DNA of 15,159 nucleotides from Clostridiales bacterium UBA1248 (GCA_002308615.1 DBWC01000059.1:1-15159), one strand, 5' to 3'. Shown: positions 1-7,465, counted from the stretch's first letter. The notes: generated from the sequence alone by a model not told the origin. A program made the numbers and translations.

Positions 1-64
1 CAACGGGGAACCCCTCGGCCCCTCCCACAGATCAAAGATCTGAGGGGGCTGCCGAGACAATCGG
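1..64. repeat. GC-rich imperfect hairpin repeat at window edge
   Basis: This non-coding stretch is built of nested inverted repeats: GGGG-AA-CCCC (5-14), CAGATC-AAA-GATCTG (28-42) flanked by C-rich and G-rich arms, an outer CTCGG/CCGAG pair (14-18 with 52-56), and CCGA/TCGG (52-64). The core (C-rich arm, CAGAT, short A-rich loop, ATCTG, GGGG) recurs in the opposite orientation at about 941-970, so this is a copy of a dispersed intergenic repeat. No gene is seen between 65 and 126. The function is unknown. Confidence 0.55.
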
Positions 65-126
65 CTGAGGGTGTGTTTTCGTGCAGAATTCTGAAAAGCA
101 ACGCGATGAATATATAAATGCTCACA

Positions 127-753
127 TCAATTATAATTTTGATCAATATCTCTTTTCCTGCAAATAACCTCTTCATTTCCCGTTTGTTCGTTTTTTTGAA
201 ATGTTACTTGAAGATCAAGATAATTGATATTTGCATAATCTGCGTCATCTGATCCGGTATAAATCCGAACTGTGTTTTCATCTGTAAAACCTTCTCTGTC
301 ATAAGGTTCCCAGAATATAGCGGAACCACTCGGGTTTTTTATTTGCACTAACAGCTGACCGTCTACCTGCTCCGCGTCAAAGTATCTGATAAAAACCGGA
401 TCGCCCTCAGCTTCAACTTTACAAACACCGTCCTTGCTTTCAACGTATTCTACTTTACAAATATTACCTAAATAAACGGTAATATTCTTGCAGGCCGCAA
501 ATTCCTTAATGTATTGATATTTCTGATTTATCATTTTCTCCTCTTTTCTTTCACCAAACAAAACGCCTATAGGTACAGATAAGATTTCGGCAATTACCGG
601 AAACATCGTAACGTCTGGGTAACCGATCCCGCATTCCCATTTTGAAATCGACTGTGCGGAAATACCGAGCTTTTCGGCAAGCGCAGTTTGTGTCAAACCT
701 TTCTCTTTTCTTAATTTTGTAATGATATTGCAAAACTCATTTAGCTTATACAT
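127..753 (-). CDS. XRE-family helix-turn-helix transcriptional regulator with beta-rich C-terminal domain
   Basis: This 208-residue protein probably binds DNA as a repressor. Residues ~6-65 form a classic Cro/C1 helix-turn-helix: LRKEKGLTQTALAEKLGIS, then SISKWECGIGYPD, then an IAEILSVPIGVLFGE tail. This is the family pattern for regulators that recognise short operators near their own promoter. Residues ~75-208 have no helix-turn-helix features. They look like a beta-rich domain with many Gly, Asp and Tyr residues, loosely like DUF4097-type adhesin folds, but I cannot assign them. The start is supported by an AAAGGGG Shine-Dalgarno (761-767) and a promoter just upstream. The gene is transcribed divergently from the glutamate synthase operon but about 500 bases away, so a regulatory link is not evident. 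The ligand and targets cannot be read from the sequence. Confidence 0.88.
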   Translation of the reverse strand: MYKLNEFCNIITKLRKEKGLTQTALAEKLGISAQSISKWECGIGYPDVTMFPVIAEILSVPIGVLFGERKEEKMINQKYQYIKEFAACKNITVYLGNICKVEYVESKDGVCKVEAEGDPVFIRYFDAEQVDGQLLVQIKNPSGSAIFWEPYDREGFTDENTVRIYTGSDDADYANINYLDLQVTFQKNEQTGNEEVICRKRDIDQNYN

Positions 754-776
754 AGCTTATCCCCTTTCTATAACCA

Positions 777-805
777 AGTATACCACAAAAACAAAGGACC
801 GTCAA
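777..805 (-). promoter_or_regulatory. Promoter of the XRE regulator gene
   Basis: On the minus strand a TTGACG -35 box (plus-strand 800-805) and a TATACT -10 box (777-782) are separated by 17 bases. The AAAGGGG ribosome binding site and the ATG at 753 follow. This fits a housekeeping sigma-A promoter. Confidence 0.7.
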
Positions 806-870
806 TAACTGCTCAGTTGTAAATGATTTTTATATTGTTGCTTTCATCATAGAGTTGTGCCATTAGCCCG

Positions 871-1060
871 ATATTTTCCGGGGTTGTTTCGCGATTCCGG
901 GGCGGGCGACCAATGGTCGCCCCTACGAGACGCGCACTGCCCCCCTCAGATTTTCAATCTGACGGGAGGGGACAGGGGGGTATGGGGGGTTCTCGGGCGC
1001 AGCCCGAGTTTGAGGGGTGGGCAACCCACCATAATTCGTCGCGTATGCGACACCTTTTTT
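871..1060. repeat. Intergenic mosaic of five short hairpins (dispersed repeat cluster)
   Basis: About 190 non-coding bases contain consecutive perfect or near-perfect hairpins: GGGCGACC/GGTCGCCC with an AAT loop (904-922); a CAGATT/AATCTG core between C-rich and G-rich arms (about 941-970); CTCGGGC/GCCCGAG (992-1008); GGTGGG/CCCACC (1016-1030); and GTCGC/GCGAC (1038-1051) followed by CCTTTTTT. The first hairpin resembles one at 7480-7498, since both are followed by a CCCCTAC-type tail in the same orientation. The second resembles the repeat at 1-64. The last hairpin plus T-run could act as a weak plus-strand terminator shielding the downstream operon. An open frame covering 857-1072 is dominated by these palindromes and is not considered a gene. 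Confidence 0.6.
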
Positions 1061-1089
1061 CTTAATTCTTAATTCTGAATTCTTAATTT
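1061..1089. repeat. AT-rich short tandem repeat (TTAATTCT units)
   Basis: Three imperfect copies of CTTAATT/CTGAATT-like units lie in tandem directly after the hairpin cluster and before the promoter of the glutamate synthase operon. Nothing coding is seen from here to 1142. Confidence 0.45.
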
Positions 1090-1142
1090 GCAACTCATAT
1101 TAAAATTTCTTGCAATTTATCATATTTTTTTCACTTTGCCTA

Positions 1143-1171
1143 TTGACAAAACGCAAGTTTTGTATTATAAT
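1143..1171 (+). promoter_or_regulatory. Consensus promoter of the glutamate synthase/glutamine synthetase operon
   Basis: A perfect TTGACA (1143-1148) and a perfect TATAAT (1166-1171) are separated by exactly 17 bases. Transcription should start near 1178, leaving a leader of about 70 bases before the first gene. A promoter this close to consensus would be strong unless held back, which fits the palindrome overlapping it and the leader hairpin that follows. Confidence 0.88.
1146..1163. promoter_or_regulatory. Putative operator palindrome inside the operon promoter
   Basis: ACAAAAC, four bases GCAA, then GTTTTGT form a perfect inverted repeat with 7-base arms. It overlaps the last bases of the -35 box and fills most of the spacer up to the -10 box, the usual position for a repressor site. 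It does not match the GlnR/TnrA pattern (TGTNAN7TNACA) that I know. The binding factor is unknown. Confidence 0.5.
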
Positions 1172-1188
1172 GCCGTCAAGTGAGCAAT

Positions 1189-1237
1189 GGCGTTCATGAC
1201 CGGGCAATACCGTCCGGTTATGGCGCCGTTTTGTTTT
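1189..1237 (+). terminator. Leader hairpin with T-rich tail: candidate attenuator upstream of the operon
   Basis: GGCG (1189-1192) pairs with CGCC (1224-1227). Inside it, CATGACCGG (1195-1203) pairs with CCGGTTATG (1214-1222), with one G-U pair and a 10-base loop (1204-1213); a TT/G internal loop separates the two helices. The hairpin is followed by GTTTTGTTTT (1228-1237) and then directly by the AAGGAG ribosome binding site. This has the form of an intrinsic terminator located between promoter and first gene, so it may control readthrough. The ANTAR protein encoded at the end of the same operon is the natural candidate regulator, but I did not find the standard paired ANTAR hexaloop hairpins here. 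Confidence 0.5.
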
Positions 1238-1249
1238 AAGGAGCAGGAT

Positions 1250-2344
1250 ATGGAAAAAGAAGGTAATATAAGAATACCGTCGGGGTGCGCGGTCGCCGCC
1301 GTAATATCAAAAGAAGGCAAAAGAATGACCGGCAGCACGATAGTTGAGGCGATGAAGCCGATGCACGACCGCTCAAACGGTTTAGGCGGCGGTTTTGCCG
1401 GGTACGGCATATATCCGGAATACAGGGATTTTTACGCGCTGCACATGTTTTACGACTGCCGCGACACAAGAAAAGCGTGCGAGGCGTATTTAAAAGAGAG
1501 CTTTGAGATAGTAAAAAGCGAGCTGATACCGACAAGGAGAATACCGGAGATAACGGACAAGCCGATCATCTGGCGCTACTTCGTATCACCGTTCAAATCA
1601 GTTCTGCACGATCTCCAGCTTGATGAAAAGGAATTCGTTGCGCGCACGGTAATGAAAATAAACACCGATATGAAAGGCGCGTACGTCTTCTCCAGCGGCA
1701 AGAACATGGGCACGTTTAAGGCGGTGGGATTCCCCGAGGACGTCGGCGTGTTTTACAAACTTGACGAATACGAGGGCTACAGCTGGTGTGCGCACGGCAG
1801 ATATCCGACGAACACCCCGGGCTGGTGGGGCGGCGCTCATCCGTTCACGCTGCTTGATTATTCCGTAGTCCACAACGGCGAGATTTCATCCTACGACGCA
1901 AACCGCCGCTACATTGAGATGTTCGGCTACAAATGCAATCTTCAGACGGACACGGAAGTGATCACCTACATACTTGACTATCTTATTCGCGTGCAGAAGC
2001 TGAGCATGAGCGAGGCGGCGTCCGTAATAGCCGCGCCGTTCTGGAGCACGATCGAGGGTAAGAAAGATGAAAAAGAAAAAAACAAATTAAAATATTTAAG
2101 GACGGTATTCCCGAGCCTGCTGATAACCGGACCGTTTTCAATAATCTTAGGTTTTGACGGCGGTTTAATGGCGTTGAACGACAGACTTAAGCTGCGCTCC
2201 ATGGTAGTGGGTGAAAAGGACGACAAAGTATTTATCGCAAGCGAGGAAGCGGCGATACGCAAAATGGAGCCTGACGCGGAGCATATCTGGGCGCCTGCCG
2301 GCGGTGAACCGGTCATCGTTACCGTAAAGGATGGTGAGTTTTAA
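1250..2344 (+). CDS. gltB1: Glutamate synthase domain 1 (class II glutamine amidotransferase) as a separate subunit
   Basis: This 364-residue protein should release ammonia from glutamine for the synthase subunit encoded next. It carries the Ntn-type glutaminase signature. A SGCAVAAVI segment puts Cys13 in the position of the usual nucleophile, so the first 12 residues would have to be removed for it to become the N-terminal catalytic residue. HGRYPTNTPGWWGGAHPF (~180-198), HNGEISSY (from 208) and TDTEV (~233) are family hallmarks. Classical GltB carries this domain at the start of a ~1500-residue chain; here it stands alone. The ATG at 1250 is chosen because AAGGAG (1238-1243) sits 6 bases upstream. 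The in-frame ATG at 1187 has no such site and lies in the leader hairpin. The stop overlaps the next start by one base (TAATG), indicating coupled translation. Confidence 0.9.
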   Translation: MEKEGNIRIPSGCAVAAVISKEGKRMTGSTIVEAMKPMHDRSNGLGGGFAGYGIYPEYRDFYALHMFYDCRDTRKACEAYLKESFEIVKSELIPTRRIPEITDKPIIWRYFVSPFKSVLHDLQLDEKEFVARTVMKINTDMKGAYVFSSGKNMGTFKAVGFPEDVGVFYKLDEYEGYSWCAHGRYPTNTPGWWGGAHPFTLLDYSVVHNGEISSYDANRRYIEMFGYKCNLQTDTEVITYILDYLIRVQKLSMSEAASVIAAPFWSTIEGKKDEKEKNKLKYLRTVFPSLLITGPFSIILGFDGGLMALNDRLKLRSMVVGEKDDKVFIASEEAAIRKMEPDAEHIWAPAGGEPVIVTVKDGEF

Positions 2345-3849
2345 TGGGAGTTGAATATATAAATCCCGAATTTGAAGTAGTGCGGAATTACGACCGCTGT
2401 ATATCCTGCCGCGTATGCGAGCGACAGTGCAGTAACGAGGTGCATTATTACAGCACGGAGCTCGGAAAGATGATCTCCGACGAGACGAAATGCGTCAACT
2501 GTCAGAGATGCGTTTCGCTCTGCCCGACAAGAGCTTTGAAAATTGTAAAAAGCGACTGCAGACTGCGTGAGAACGCGAACTGGGACAACGATACGATAAA
2601 AGAAATATACAAACAGGCAAACAGCGGCGGTGTACTGCTCTCGTCAATGGGAAATCCGAAGCCTCTGCCGGTCTACTGGGATAAGATACTTATAAACGCG
2701 TCCCAGGTCACCAACCCACCGATAGACCCCTTACGCGAGCCGATGGAGACAAAGGTTTTCTTAGGCAAAAAGCCGCAGAAGATAGAGCGTGACGGTAACG
2801 GCGATATAAAATGCGAGCTTCAGCCTCAGATAGAGCTTGCGATGCCGGTTATGTTCTCCGCGATGAGCTACGGCTCGATAAGCTACAACGCACACGCTTC
2901 TCTTGCCCGCGCCGCGACACAGCTCGGCATACTTTACAACACGGGCGAGGGCGGACTCCACGAGGATTTCTATCAATACGGCAAAAACACTATCGTTCAG
3001 GTCGCCTCCGGACGTTTCGGCGTCCATGAGGATTATCTTGAAGCGGGCGCGGCGATAGAGATAAAAATGGGTCAGGGTGCAAAACCCGGTATCGGCGGAC
3101 ATCTGCCCGGCGCAAAGATAGTAGGCGACGTTTCGCGTACGCGTATGATCCCCGAGGGTTCCGACGCTATATCCCCGGCGCCTCATCACGATATTTATTC
3201 GATAGAAGACCTGCGTCAGCTCGTTTTCTCGCTTAAAGAAGCGACGGAATACAAAAAACCCGTTATCGTCAAAGTCGCCGCGGTGCATAACATAGCCGCC
3301 ATAGCGAGCGGCATTGCGAGAAGCGGCGCGGACATAATAGCGATTGACGGTTTCCGCGGCGGCACGGGCGCGGCGCCGACGAGGATACGCGACAACGTCG
3401 GCATACCGATTGAATTAGCTTTAGCGGCGGTCGACCAGCGTCTGCGCGACGAGGGAATACGCGGCGACGTATCGCTCGTAGTCGGAGGCTCGATACGCTC
3501 CGCGGCGGACGTCGTAAAAGCCGTGGCGCTCGGCGCCGACGCGTGCTACGTTGCGACGGCGGCGCTCCTGGCGCTCGGCTGTCATCTCTGCCGCACCTGC
3601 CAGACCGGCAAGTGCAACTGGGGCATAGCGACGCAGCGTCCCGATCTTGTAAAAAGATTAAATCCGGATATCGGATCGGAAAGGCTGATAAATCTTATGA
3701 CCGCGTGGCGGCATGAGATAATGGAGATAATGGGCGGCATGGGTATCAACTCGATAGAAGCGCTCCGCGGCAACCGCCTTATGCTGCGCGGCGTGGGATT
3801 AAACGACAAAGAGCTTGAAATATTAGGTATCAAGCACGCGGGTGAATGA
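2344..3849 (+). CDS. gltB2: Glutamate synthase domain 2 (FMN-dependent synthase) with N-terminal ferredoxin domain
   Basis: This is the catalytic core that adds ammonia to 2-oxoglutarate and reduces the 2-iminoglutarate formed, giving glutamate. Residues 19-29 and 50-60 are two CxxCxxCxxxC motifs, predicting two [4Fe-4S] clusters at the N terminus. The rest is an FMN-binding barrel with SAMSYGSIS, NTGEGG, GQGAKPGIGGHLPG, DGFRGGTGAAP and GGSIRSAADVVKAVALGAD. Cys413, Cys419 and Cys424 give the C-x5-C-x4-C spacing of the [3Fe-4S] cluster of glutamate synthases, and an extra Cys416 lies between them. At 501 residues it matches the archaeal or clostridial stand-alone form. It lacks the glutaminase and GXGXG domains, which are encoded at 1250 and 5522. 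Its 3' end lies one base before the next gene's start. Confidence 0.93.
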   Translation: MGVEYINPEFEVVRNYDRCISCRVCERQCSNEVHYYSTELGKMISDETKCVNCQRCVSLCPTRALKIVKSDCRLRENANWDNDTIKEIYKQANSGGVLLSSMGNPKPLPVYWDKILINASQVTNPPIDPLREPMETKVFLGKKPQKIERDGNGDIKCELQPQIELAMPVMFSAMSYGSISYNAHASLARAATQLGILYNTGEGGLHEDFYQYGKNTIVQVASGRFGVHEDYLEAGAAIEIKMGQGAKPGIGGHLPGAKIVGDVSRTRMIPEGSDAISPAPHHDIYSIEDLRQLVFSLKEATEYKKPVIVKVAAVHNIAAIASGIARSGADIIAIDGFRGGTGAAPTRIRDNVGIPIELALAAVDQRLRDEGIRGDVSLVVGGSIRSAADVVKAVALGADACYVATAALLALGCHLCRTCQTGKCNWGIATQRPDLVKRLNPDIGSERLINLMTAWRHEIMEIMGGMGINSIEALRGNRLMLRGVGLNDKELEILGIKHAGE

Positions 3850-3850
3850 T

Positions 3851-4291
3851 ATGAAACGTGTTTATGTTAACGAAGAATGGTGCTTAGGCTGTCACTTATG
3901 CGAATACAACTGCGCGTTTGCCAACTCCGGTATGAAGGACATGGCGGCGGCGCTGAAGGACAAAAAGATATTCCCGCGCATACATGTGGAGGGCGACGAC
4001 AAGATAACGTTCGCCGTCTCCTGCCGCCACTGTGAAGACCCGATATGCGTTAAAAGCTGTATAGCCGGGGCTATTTCAAAGCAGGACGGTGTTGTAAGGA
4101 TCGACAGAAGCAAATGCGTCGGCTGTCTTACCTGTATTCTTGTATGCCCTTACGGCGCGCTGGCGTTAGGTGAAAACGGCACGATGCAGAAATGCGAGCT
4201 GTGCCTGCAGAACAGCTGCGGCGAGCCGGCTTGCGTAAAAGGCTGTCCCAACAAAGCGATAGTTTACGAGGAAAGGAGCGAGACGGAATGA
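3851..4291 (+). CDS. Polyferredoxin-like 4Fe-4S electron-transfer subunit
   Basis: This small cytoplasmic iron-sulfur protein (146 residues from the ATG at 3851) has 16 or more cysteines in four groups: C11/C14/C17/C21, C58/C61/C66/C70, C89/C92/C95/C99 and C115/C118/C123 or C128/C132. The layout is that of the HycB/DmsB/CooF type four-cluster ferredoxins, which pass electrons between an oxidoreductase and a catalytic subunit. Placed between the FMN synthase and the FAD oxidoreductase, it most likely wires NAD(P)H or ferredoxin electrons into glutamate synthesis. A GTG at 3842 is an alternative start, but the ATG at 3851 has GGGTGA just upstream and begins at the conserved MKRVYVNEEWCLGC region. 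The stop overlaps the next start (ATGA). Confidence 0.88.
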   Translation: MKRVYVNEEWCLGCHLCEYNCAFANSGMKDMAAALKDKKIFPRIHVEGDDKITFAVSCRHCEDPICVKSCIAGAISKQDGVVRIDRSKCVGCLTCILVCPYGALALGENGTMQKCELCLQNSCGEPACVKGCPNKAIVYEERSETE

Positions 4292-5520
4292 AAAAGTACG
4301 TTATCATAGGCAACGGGGTCGCGGCGGTCGGATGTATCGAAGGCATCCGCAGTGTCGATAAGTCCGGCGAGATAACCGTTATATCAGCCGAGGATCATCA
4401 CGTTTACAGCCGTCCGCTCATCTCATATTATCTTGAAGGCAAGACGGATTTACAAAAAATGAAATACAGGGGCGACGGGTTTTATATAGAAAACGGCTGT
4501 AAAGTCTTATACGGCAAAACCGCAAAGTCGATAGATCCGGACAAAAAGACCGTAGTTCTTGACGGCGGCGAAGAAGCAGGATACGACGAGCTCTGCGTCG
4601 CGGCGGGCTCCAGACCGTTCGTTCCTCCGTTTGAGGGACTTGACACGGTCGACCGGAAATTCAGCTTTATGACACTTGACGACGCGTTGAGCCTTGAAAA
4701 AGCGCTTAGCAAAGACAGCCGCGTTCTGATAGTCGGCGCCGGGCTTATAGGTCTTAAATGCGCGGAGGGCATAGCGGAAAGAGTAAAAGAAATAACGGTA
4801 TGCGATCTTGCCGGACGCGTGATGTCAAGCATACTTGACGACGACTGCGCGGCGATCGTGCAAAAGCACCTTGAAGATAACGGCATGAAATTTCTGCTTT
4901 CCGACAGCGTGACGAAATTCGATAAGAACACGGCTTACATGAAAAGCGGAAAAACAGTCGGCTTTGACATACTCGTTTTGGCGGTCGGCGTGCGCGCAAA
5001 TTCAGAGATTGTAAAAGACGCGGGCGGTCAGGTCAACCGCGGCATTATAATAAACACCAAAACGGAAACGAGCCTGCCGCACATCTACGCCGCGGGCGAC
5101 TGCGCGGAGGGTTACGATTCCTCTATCGGCTCTAACCGTGTGTTAGCGATACTGCCTAACGCCTATATGCAGGGACATACCGCGGGCGTCAACATGGCGG
5201 GCGGCGACGGATCGTTTGACCGAGCGATACCGATGAACTCCATCGGATTTTTCGGTCTTCACATCATGAGCGCCGGATCATACGACGGTGAAATGAAAGA
5301 AGAAAAAACCGAAGATTCGGTAAAACGCTTTTTCGCAGGCGACGGGATTTTAAAAGGCTTTATGCTGATAGGCGAGACGGAGAGGGCGGGCATATACACG
5401 TCGCTCATAAGAGAGAAGACGCCGCTATGCGAGATCGACTTTGAGCTTGCCGAAAAAATCGCGTCAAATCTGATTTTTTCACAAAAAATACGTAGAAAAA
5501 AATTCGGAGGCGTTGTATAA
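4288..5520 (+). CDS. FAD/NAD(P)H-dependent oxidoreductase, probable electron-input subunit of glutamate synthase
   Basis: This 410-residue pyridine nucleotide-disulfide oxidoreductase-fold flavoprotein is related to rubredoxin reductase and the NirB N-terminal part. Gly8-x-Gly10 in IIGNGVAAVG begins the FAD fold. VLIVGAGLIG (146-155) is the NAD(P)H Rossmann motif. PHIYAAGD, ending at Asp271, is the second FAD contact. The SRPLISYYLEGK region carries no redox-active cysteine such as CoA-disulfide reductases and NADH oxidases have, so it probably passes electrons to the neighbouring Fe-S protein rather than to a disulfide. The start at 4288 has AAAGGAG (4272-4278) and overlaps the previous stop by four bases. 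Classical bacterial GltD is instead a fused Fe-S/FAD protein; here the two parts are separate genes. Choice of NADH or NADPH cannot be read by eye. Confidence 0.87.
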   Translation: MKKYVIIGNGVAAVGCIEGIRSVDKSGEITVISAEDHHVYSRPLISYYLEGKTDLQKMKYRGDGFYIENGCKVLYGKTAKSIDPDKKTVVLDGGEEAGYDELCVAAGSRPFVPPFEGLDTVDRKFSFMTLDDALSLEKALSKDSRVLIVGAGLIGLKCAEGIAERVKEITVCDLAGRVMSSILDDDCAAIVQKHLEDNGMKFLLSDSVTKFDKNTAYMKSGKTVGFDILVLAVGVRANSEIVKDAGGQVNRGIIINTKTETSLPHIYAAGDCAEGYDSSIGSNRVLAILPNAYMQGHTAGVNMAGGDGSFDRAIPMNSIGFFGLHIMSAGSYDGEMKEEKTEDSVKRFFAGDGILKGFMLIGETERAGIYTSLIREKTPLCEIDFELAEKIASNLIFSQKIRRKKFGGVV

Positions 5521-5521
5521 T

Positions 5522-6241
5522 ATGATCATCGATGCAAAGGATTTAGGATATAAAGATCTGAACGAAGCTCTGCGCGGTCCCGATACGGAATACACAGTAA
5601 ACAACTGTCTCGGTCAGCGTTTCATCTGCGCCGGTATGTCGGACAAATCCGTTACGATAAACGGCGTACCGGGAAACGCGCTCGGCGCGTACCTGAACGG
5701 CGCAAGGATCACCGTTAACGGCAACGCTCAGGACGCCGTCGGAGACACCATGAACGACGGCGAGATAATAGTACACGGCAGCATAGGCGACGCCGCGGGT
5801 TACGCCATGCGCGGCGGCTGTATATACGTCAAAGGCGACGCGGGCTACCGCGCCGGCATACATATGAAGGCGTATAAAGAAAAAATACCCGTTATGGTCA
5901 TAGGCGGCCGCGCGGGCAGCTTTTTGGGCGAGTACCAGGCGGGCGGCGTAATAGTCGTGCTCGGTATCGGTCTCAAAGACGGGCGCATAGTCGGAAATTT
6001 CCCCTGCACCGGGATGCACGGCGGAAAAATGATACTGCGCTCCGATTGCTCCGATATAACGTTTCCCGGTCAGGTCACGGCAAGAGCTGCGACGGACGAC
6101 GATATGACGGAAATAAGAAAATACACGGAGCAGTTCTGCCGTCTGTTCGGATATGACGAAGAAGAAATGATAAGCTCGCCGTTCACGGTCGTCACGCCGG
6201 ACAGCAAAAACCCTTACAAACAGCTTTACGTAGCTAACTGA
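5522..6241 (+). CDS. gltB3: Glutamate synthase domain 3 (GXGXG beta-helix) as a separate subunit
   Basis: This 239-residue protein consists almost entirely of the repeated GxxGxxxG right-handed beta-helix pattern of the C-terminal domain of glutamate synthase alpha subunits, also found in FwdC/FmdC. Examples are PGNALGAYLNG, DAVGDTMNDG, DAAGYAMRGG, YRAGIHMKA and GSFLGEYQAGG, spread over residues ~45-170. In the classical enzyme this domain is structural and holds the other domains in place, and the same role is inferred here. GNFPCTGMHGG follows, then a short helical tail (~200-239). The ATG at 5522 is preferred over the TTG at 5513, because GGAGG (5506-5510) ends only two bases before the TTG but about 11 before the ATG. 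The spacing to the preceding gene is one base. Confidence 0.9.
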   Translation: MIIDAKDLGYKDLNEALRGPDTEYTVNNCLGQRFICAGMSDKSVTINGVPGNALGAYLNGARITVNGNAQDAVGDTMNDGEIIVHGSIGDAAGYAMRGGCIYVKGDAGYRAGIHMKAYKEKIPVMVIGGRAGSFLGEYQAGGVIVVLGIGLKDGRIVGNFPCTGMHGGKMILRSDCSDITFPGQVTARAATDDDMTEIRKYTEQFCRLFGYDEEEMISSPFTVVTPDSKNPYKQLYVAN

Positions 6242-6255
6242 ATTGGAGGATAGCG

Positions 6256-7464
6256 ATGAAATATTCAAAAGAAGAGGTAATGCAATACGTTAATGAGGAG
6301 GATGTAAAATTCATCCGCCTCGCTTTTTGCGACGTTTTCGGTAAGCAAAAAAATATATCCATAATGCCGGATCAGCTTCCGCGTGCTTTTGAATACGGCA
6401 TCGCTTTTGACGCGTCCGCAATAGCCGGCTTCGGAGACGAGGCTCATTCCGATCTGTTTCTGCATCCCGATCCGGAGACGCTTACGTGGCTGCCCTGGAG
6501 ACCGGAGCACGGTAAAGTAGTGCGTATGTTCTGCTCCGTAACGTATCCGGACGGCAGGCCGTTCGAGTGTGATACGAGAAGTCTTTTGAAACGCGCGGAG
6601 GAGGACGCAAAAGCGGCAGGCTATACGTTCAGCTTCGGCGCCGAGCAGGAATTTTATCTTTTTGAGCTTGACGACAACAATATGCCAACAAAAACGCCGT
6701 ACGACAAAGCCGGATATATGGACATAGCCCCGGACGACAAGGGGGAGAACGTACGCCGTGAGATATGCCTTACCTTAGAGCAGATGGGTATAACCCCGGA
6801 AAGCTCTCACCACGAGGAGGGACCGGGACAAAACGAGATAGATTTCAAATACGCAGGGGCTTTGTCCGCCGCCGACAACGTTATGACGTTTCAGACCGTC
6901 GTAAAGACAGCGGCGAGAAGGAACGGACTTTACGCGGATTTTTCGCCTAAACCGCTTGACGAATACGCGGGCAACGGCTTCCACATAAACGTATCCGTAA
7001 AGCCGGATAACAAAACGGAAAATCTGTATCACGTTATAGCGGGCATACTTGAAAAGGCGCCGGCAATGACCGTGTTTTTGAATCCGTCGGACAATTCATA
7101 TAAAAGGCTCGGCAAGCTCAAGGCGCCGAGATACGTATCCTGGTCCGCCGAAAACCGCTCGCAGCTTGTGCGCGTGCCCGCCGCGTCCGGCGAATACCGC
7201 CGCGCGGAGCTCCGCTCGCCCGATCCGACGGCAAACCCGTATATAGCGTTTGCTCTTATAATCCGCGCGGGACTCTACGGCATTGAAAACAAACTCGAGT
7301 TGTCTGAGGCGCTTGACGTCAATTTATATAAAGCGGACGAAAAAGTGCTTGCGTCCCTGCAAAAGCTCCCGTCAACTTTAAAAGACGCCAAGGTAGCGGC
7401 GATGACGGACGAGTTTATCAAAACGAATATACCCGAGAAGATACTTCAGATCTTCTGTAAATGA
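6256..7464 (+). CDS. glnA: Glutamine synthetase, short type I-like form
   Basis: It makes glutamine from glutamate, ammonium and ATP, supplying the substrate of the glutamate synthase encoded upstream. Residues ~15-100 are the beta-grasp domain, including FDASAIAGFGDEAHSDLFLHPDP. The catalytic domain shows metal ligands Glu130 and Glu132 in GAEQEFYLF, Glu187/Glu194 in HHEEGPGQNEIDF, His243 in GNGFHINVS, then NSYKRL, NRSQLVRVP and RAELRSPDPTANPY. At 402 residues it is shorter than the usual ~440-470 of type I enzymes. By eye, the flap motif that reads GYEAP in E. coli aligns with KLKAP here, so the flap glutamate is replaced by Lys289. Asn245 replaces a second histidine common elsewhere. GGAGG (6245-6249) sits 6 bases before the ATG. 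It is the sixth gene of the operon. Confidence 0.93.
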   Translation: MKYSKEEVMQYVNEEDVKFIRLAFCDVFGKQKNISIMPDQLPRAFEYGIAFDASAIAGFGDEAHSDLFLHPDPETLTWLPWRPEHGKVVRMFCSVTYPDGRPFECDTRSLLKRAEEDAKAAGYTFSFGAEQEFYLFELDDNNMPTKTPYDKAGYMDIAPDDKGENVRREICLTLEQMGITPESSHHEEGPGQNEIDFKYAGALSAADNVMTFQTVVKTAARRNGLYADFSPKPLDEYAGNGFHINVSVKPDNKTENLYHVIAGILEKAPAMTVFLNPSDNSYKRLGKLKAPRYVSWSAENRSQLVRVPAASGEYRRAELRSPDPTANPYIAFALIIRAGLYGIENKLELSEALDVNLYKADEKVLASLQKLPSTLKDAKVAAMTDEFIKTNIPEKILQIFCK

Positions 7465-7465
7465 T

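Noticed and set aside
857..1072. Open frame of 71 codons on the plus strand
   Set aside because: It runs through consecutive palindromes of the intergenic repeat cluster, has no ribosome binding site, and gives a low-complexity product.
1172..1237. Standard ANTAR paired-hairpin RNA motif with six-base A1/G4 loops
   Set aside because: I looked for two such hairpins in the leader. Only a 10-base loop hairpin and a weak shifted hairpin with loop GCAATA were found, so the motif is not claimed.
1187..1249. Longer start for the glutaminase subunit at the ATG at 1187
   Set aside because: No ribosome binding site precedes it, it lies in the leader hairpin, and the ATG at 1250 has AAGGAG at good spacing and matches the family start.
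2761..3288. Long antisense open frame inside the FMN synthase gene
   Set aside because: It is a shadow frame caused by codon bias of a clearly conserved gene. The product matches nothing recognisable.
5543..6268. Antisense open frame of 241 codons opposite the GXGXG gene
   Set aside because: The repeated Gly codons of the real gene keep the opposite frame open. No start signals or motifs are seen.
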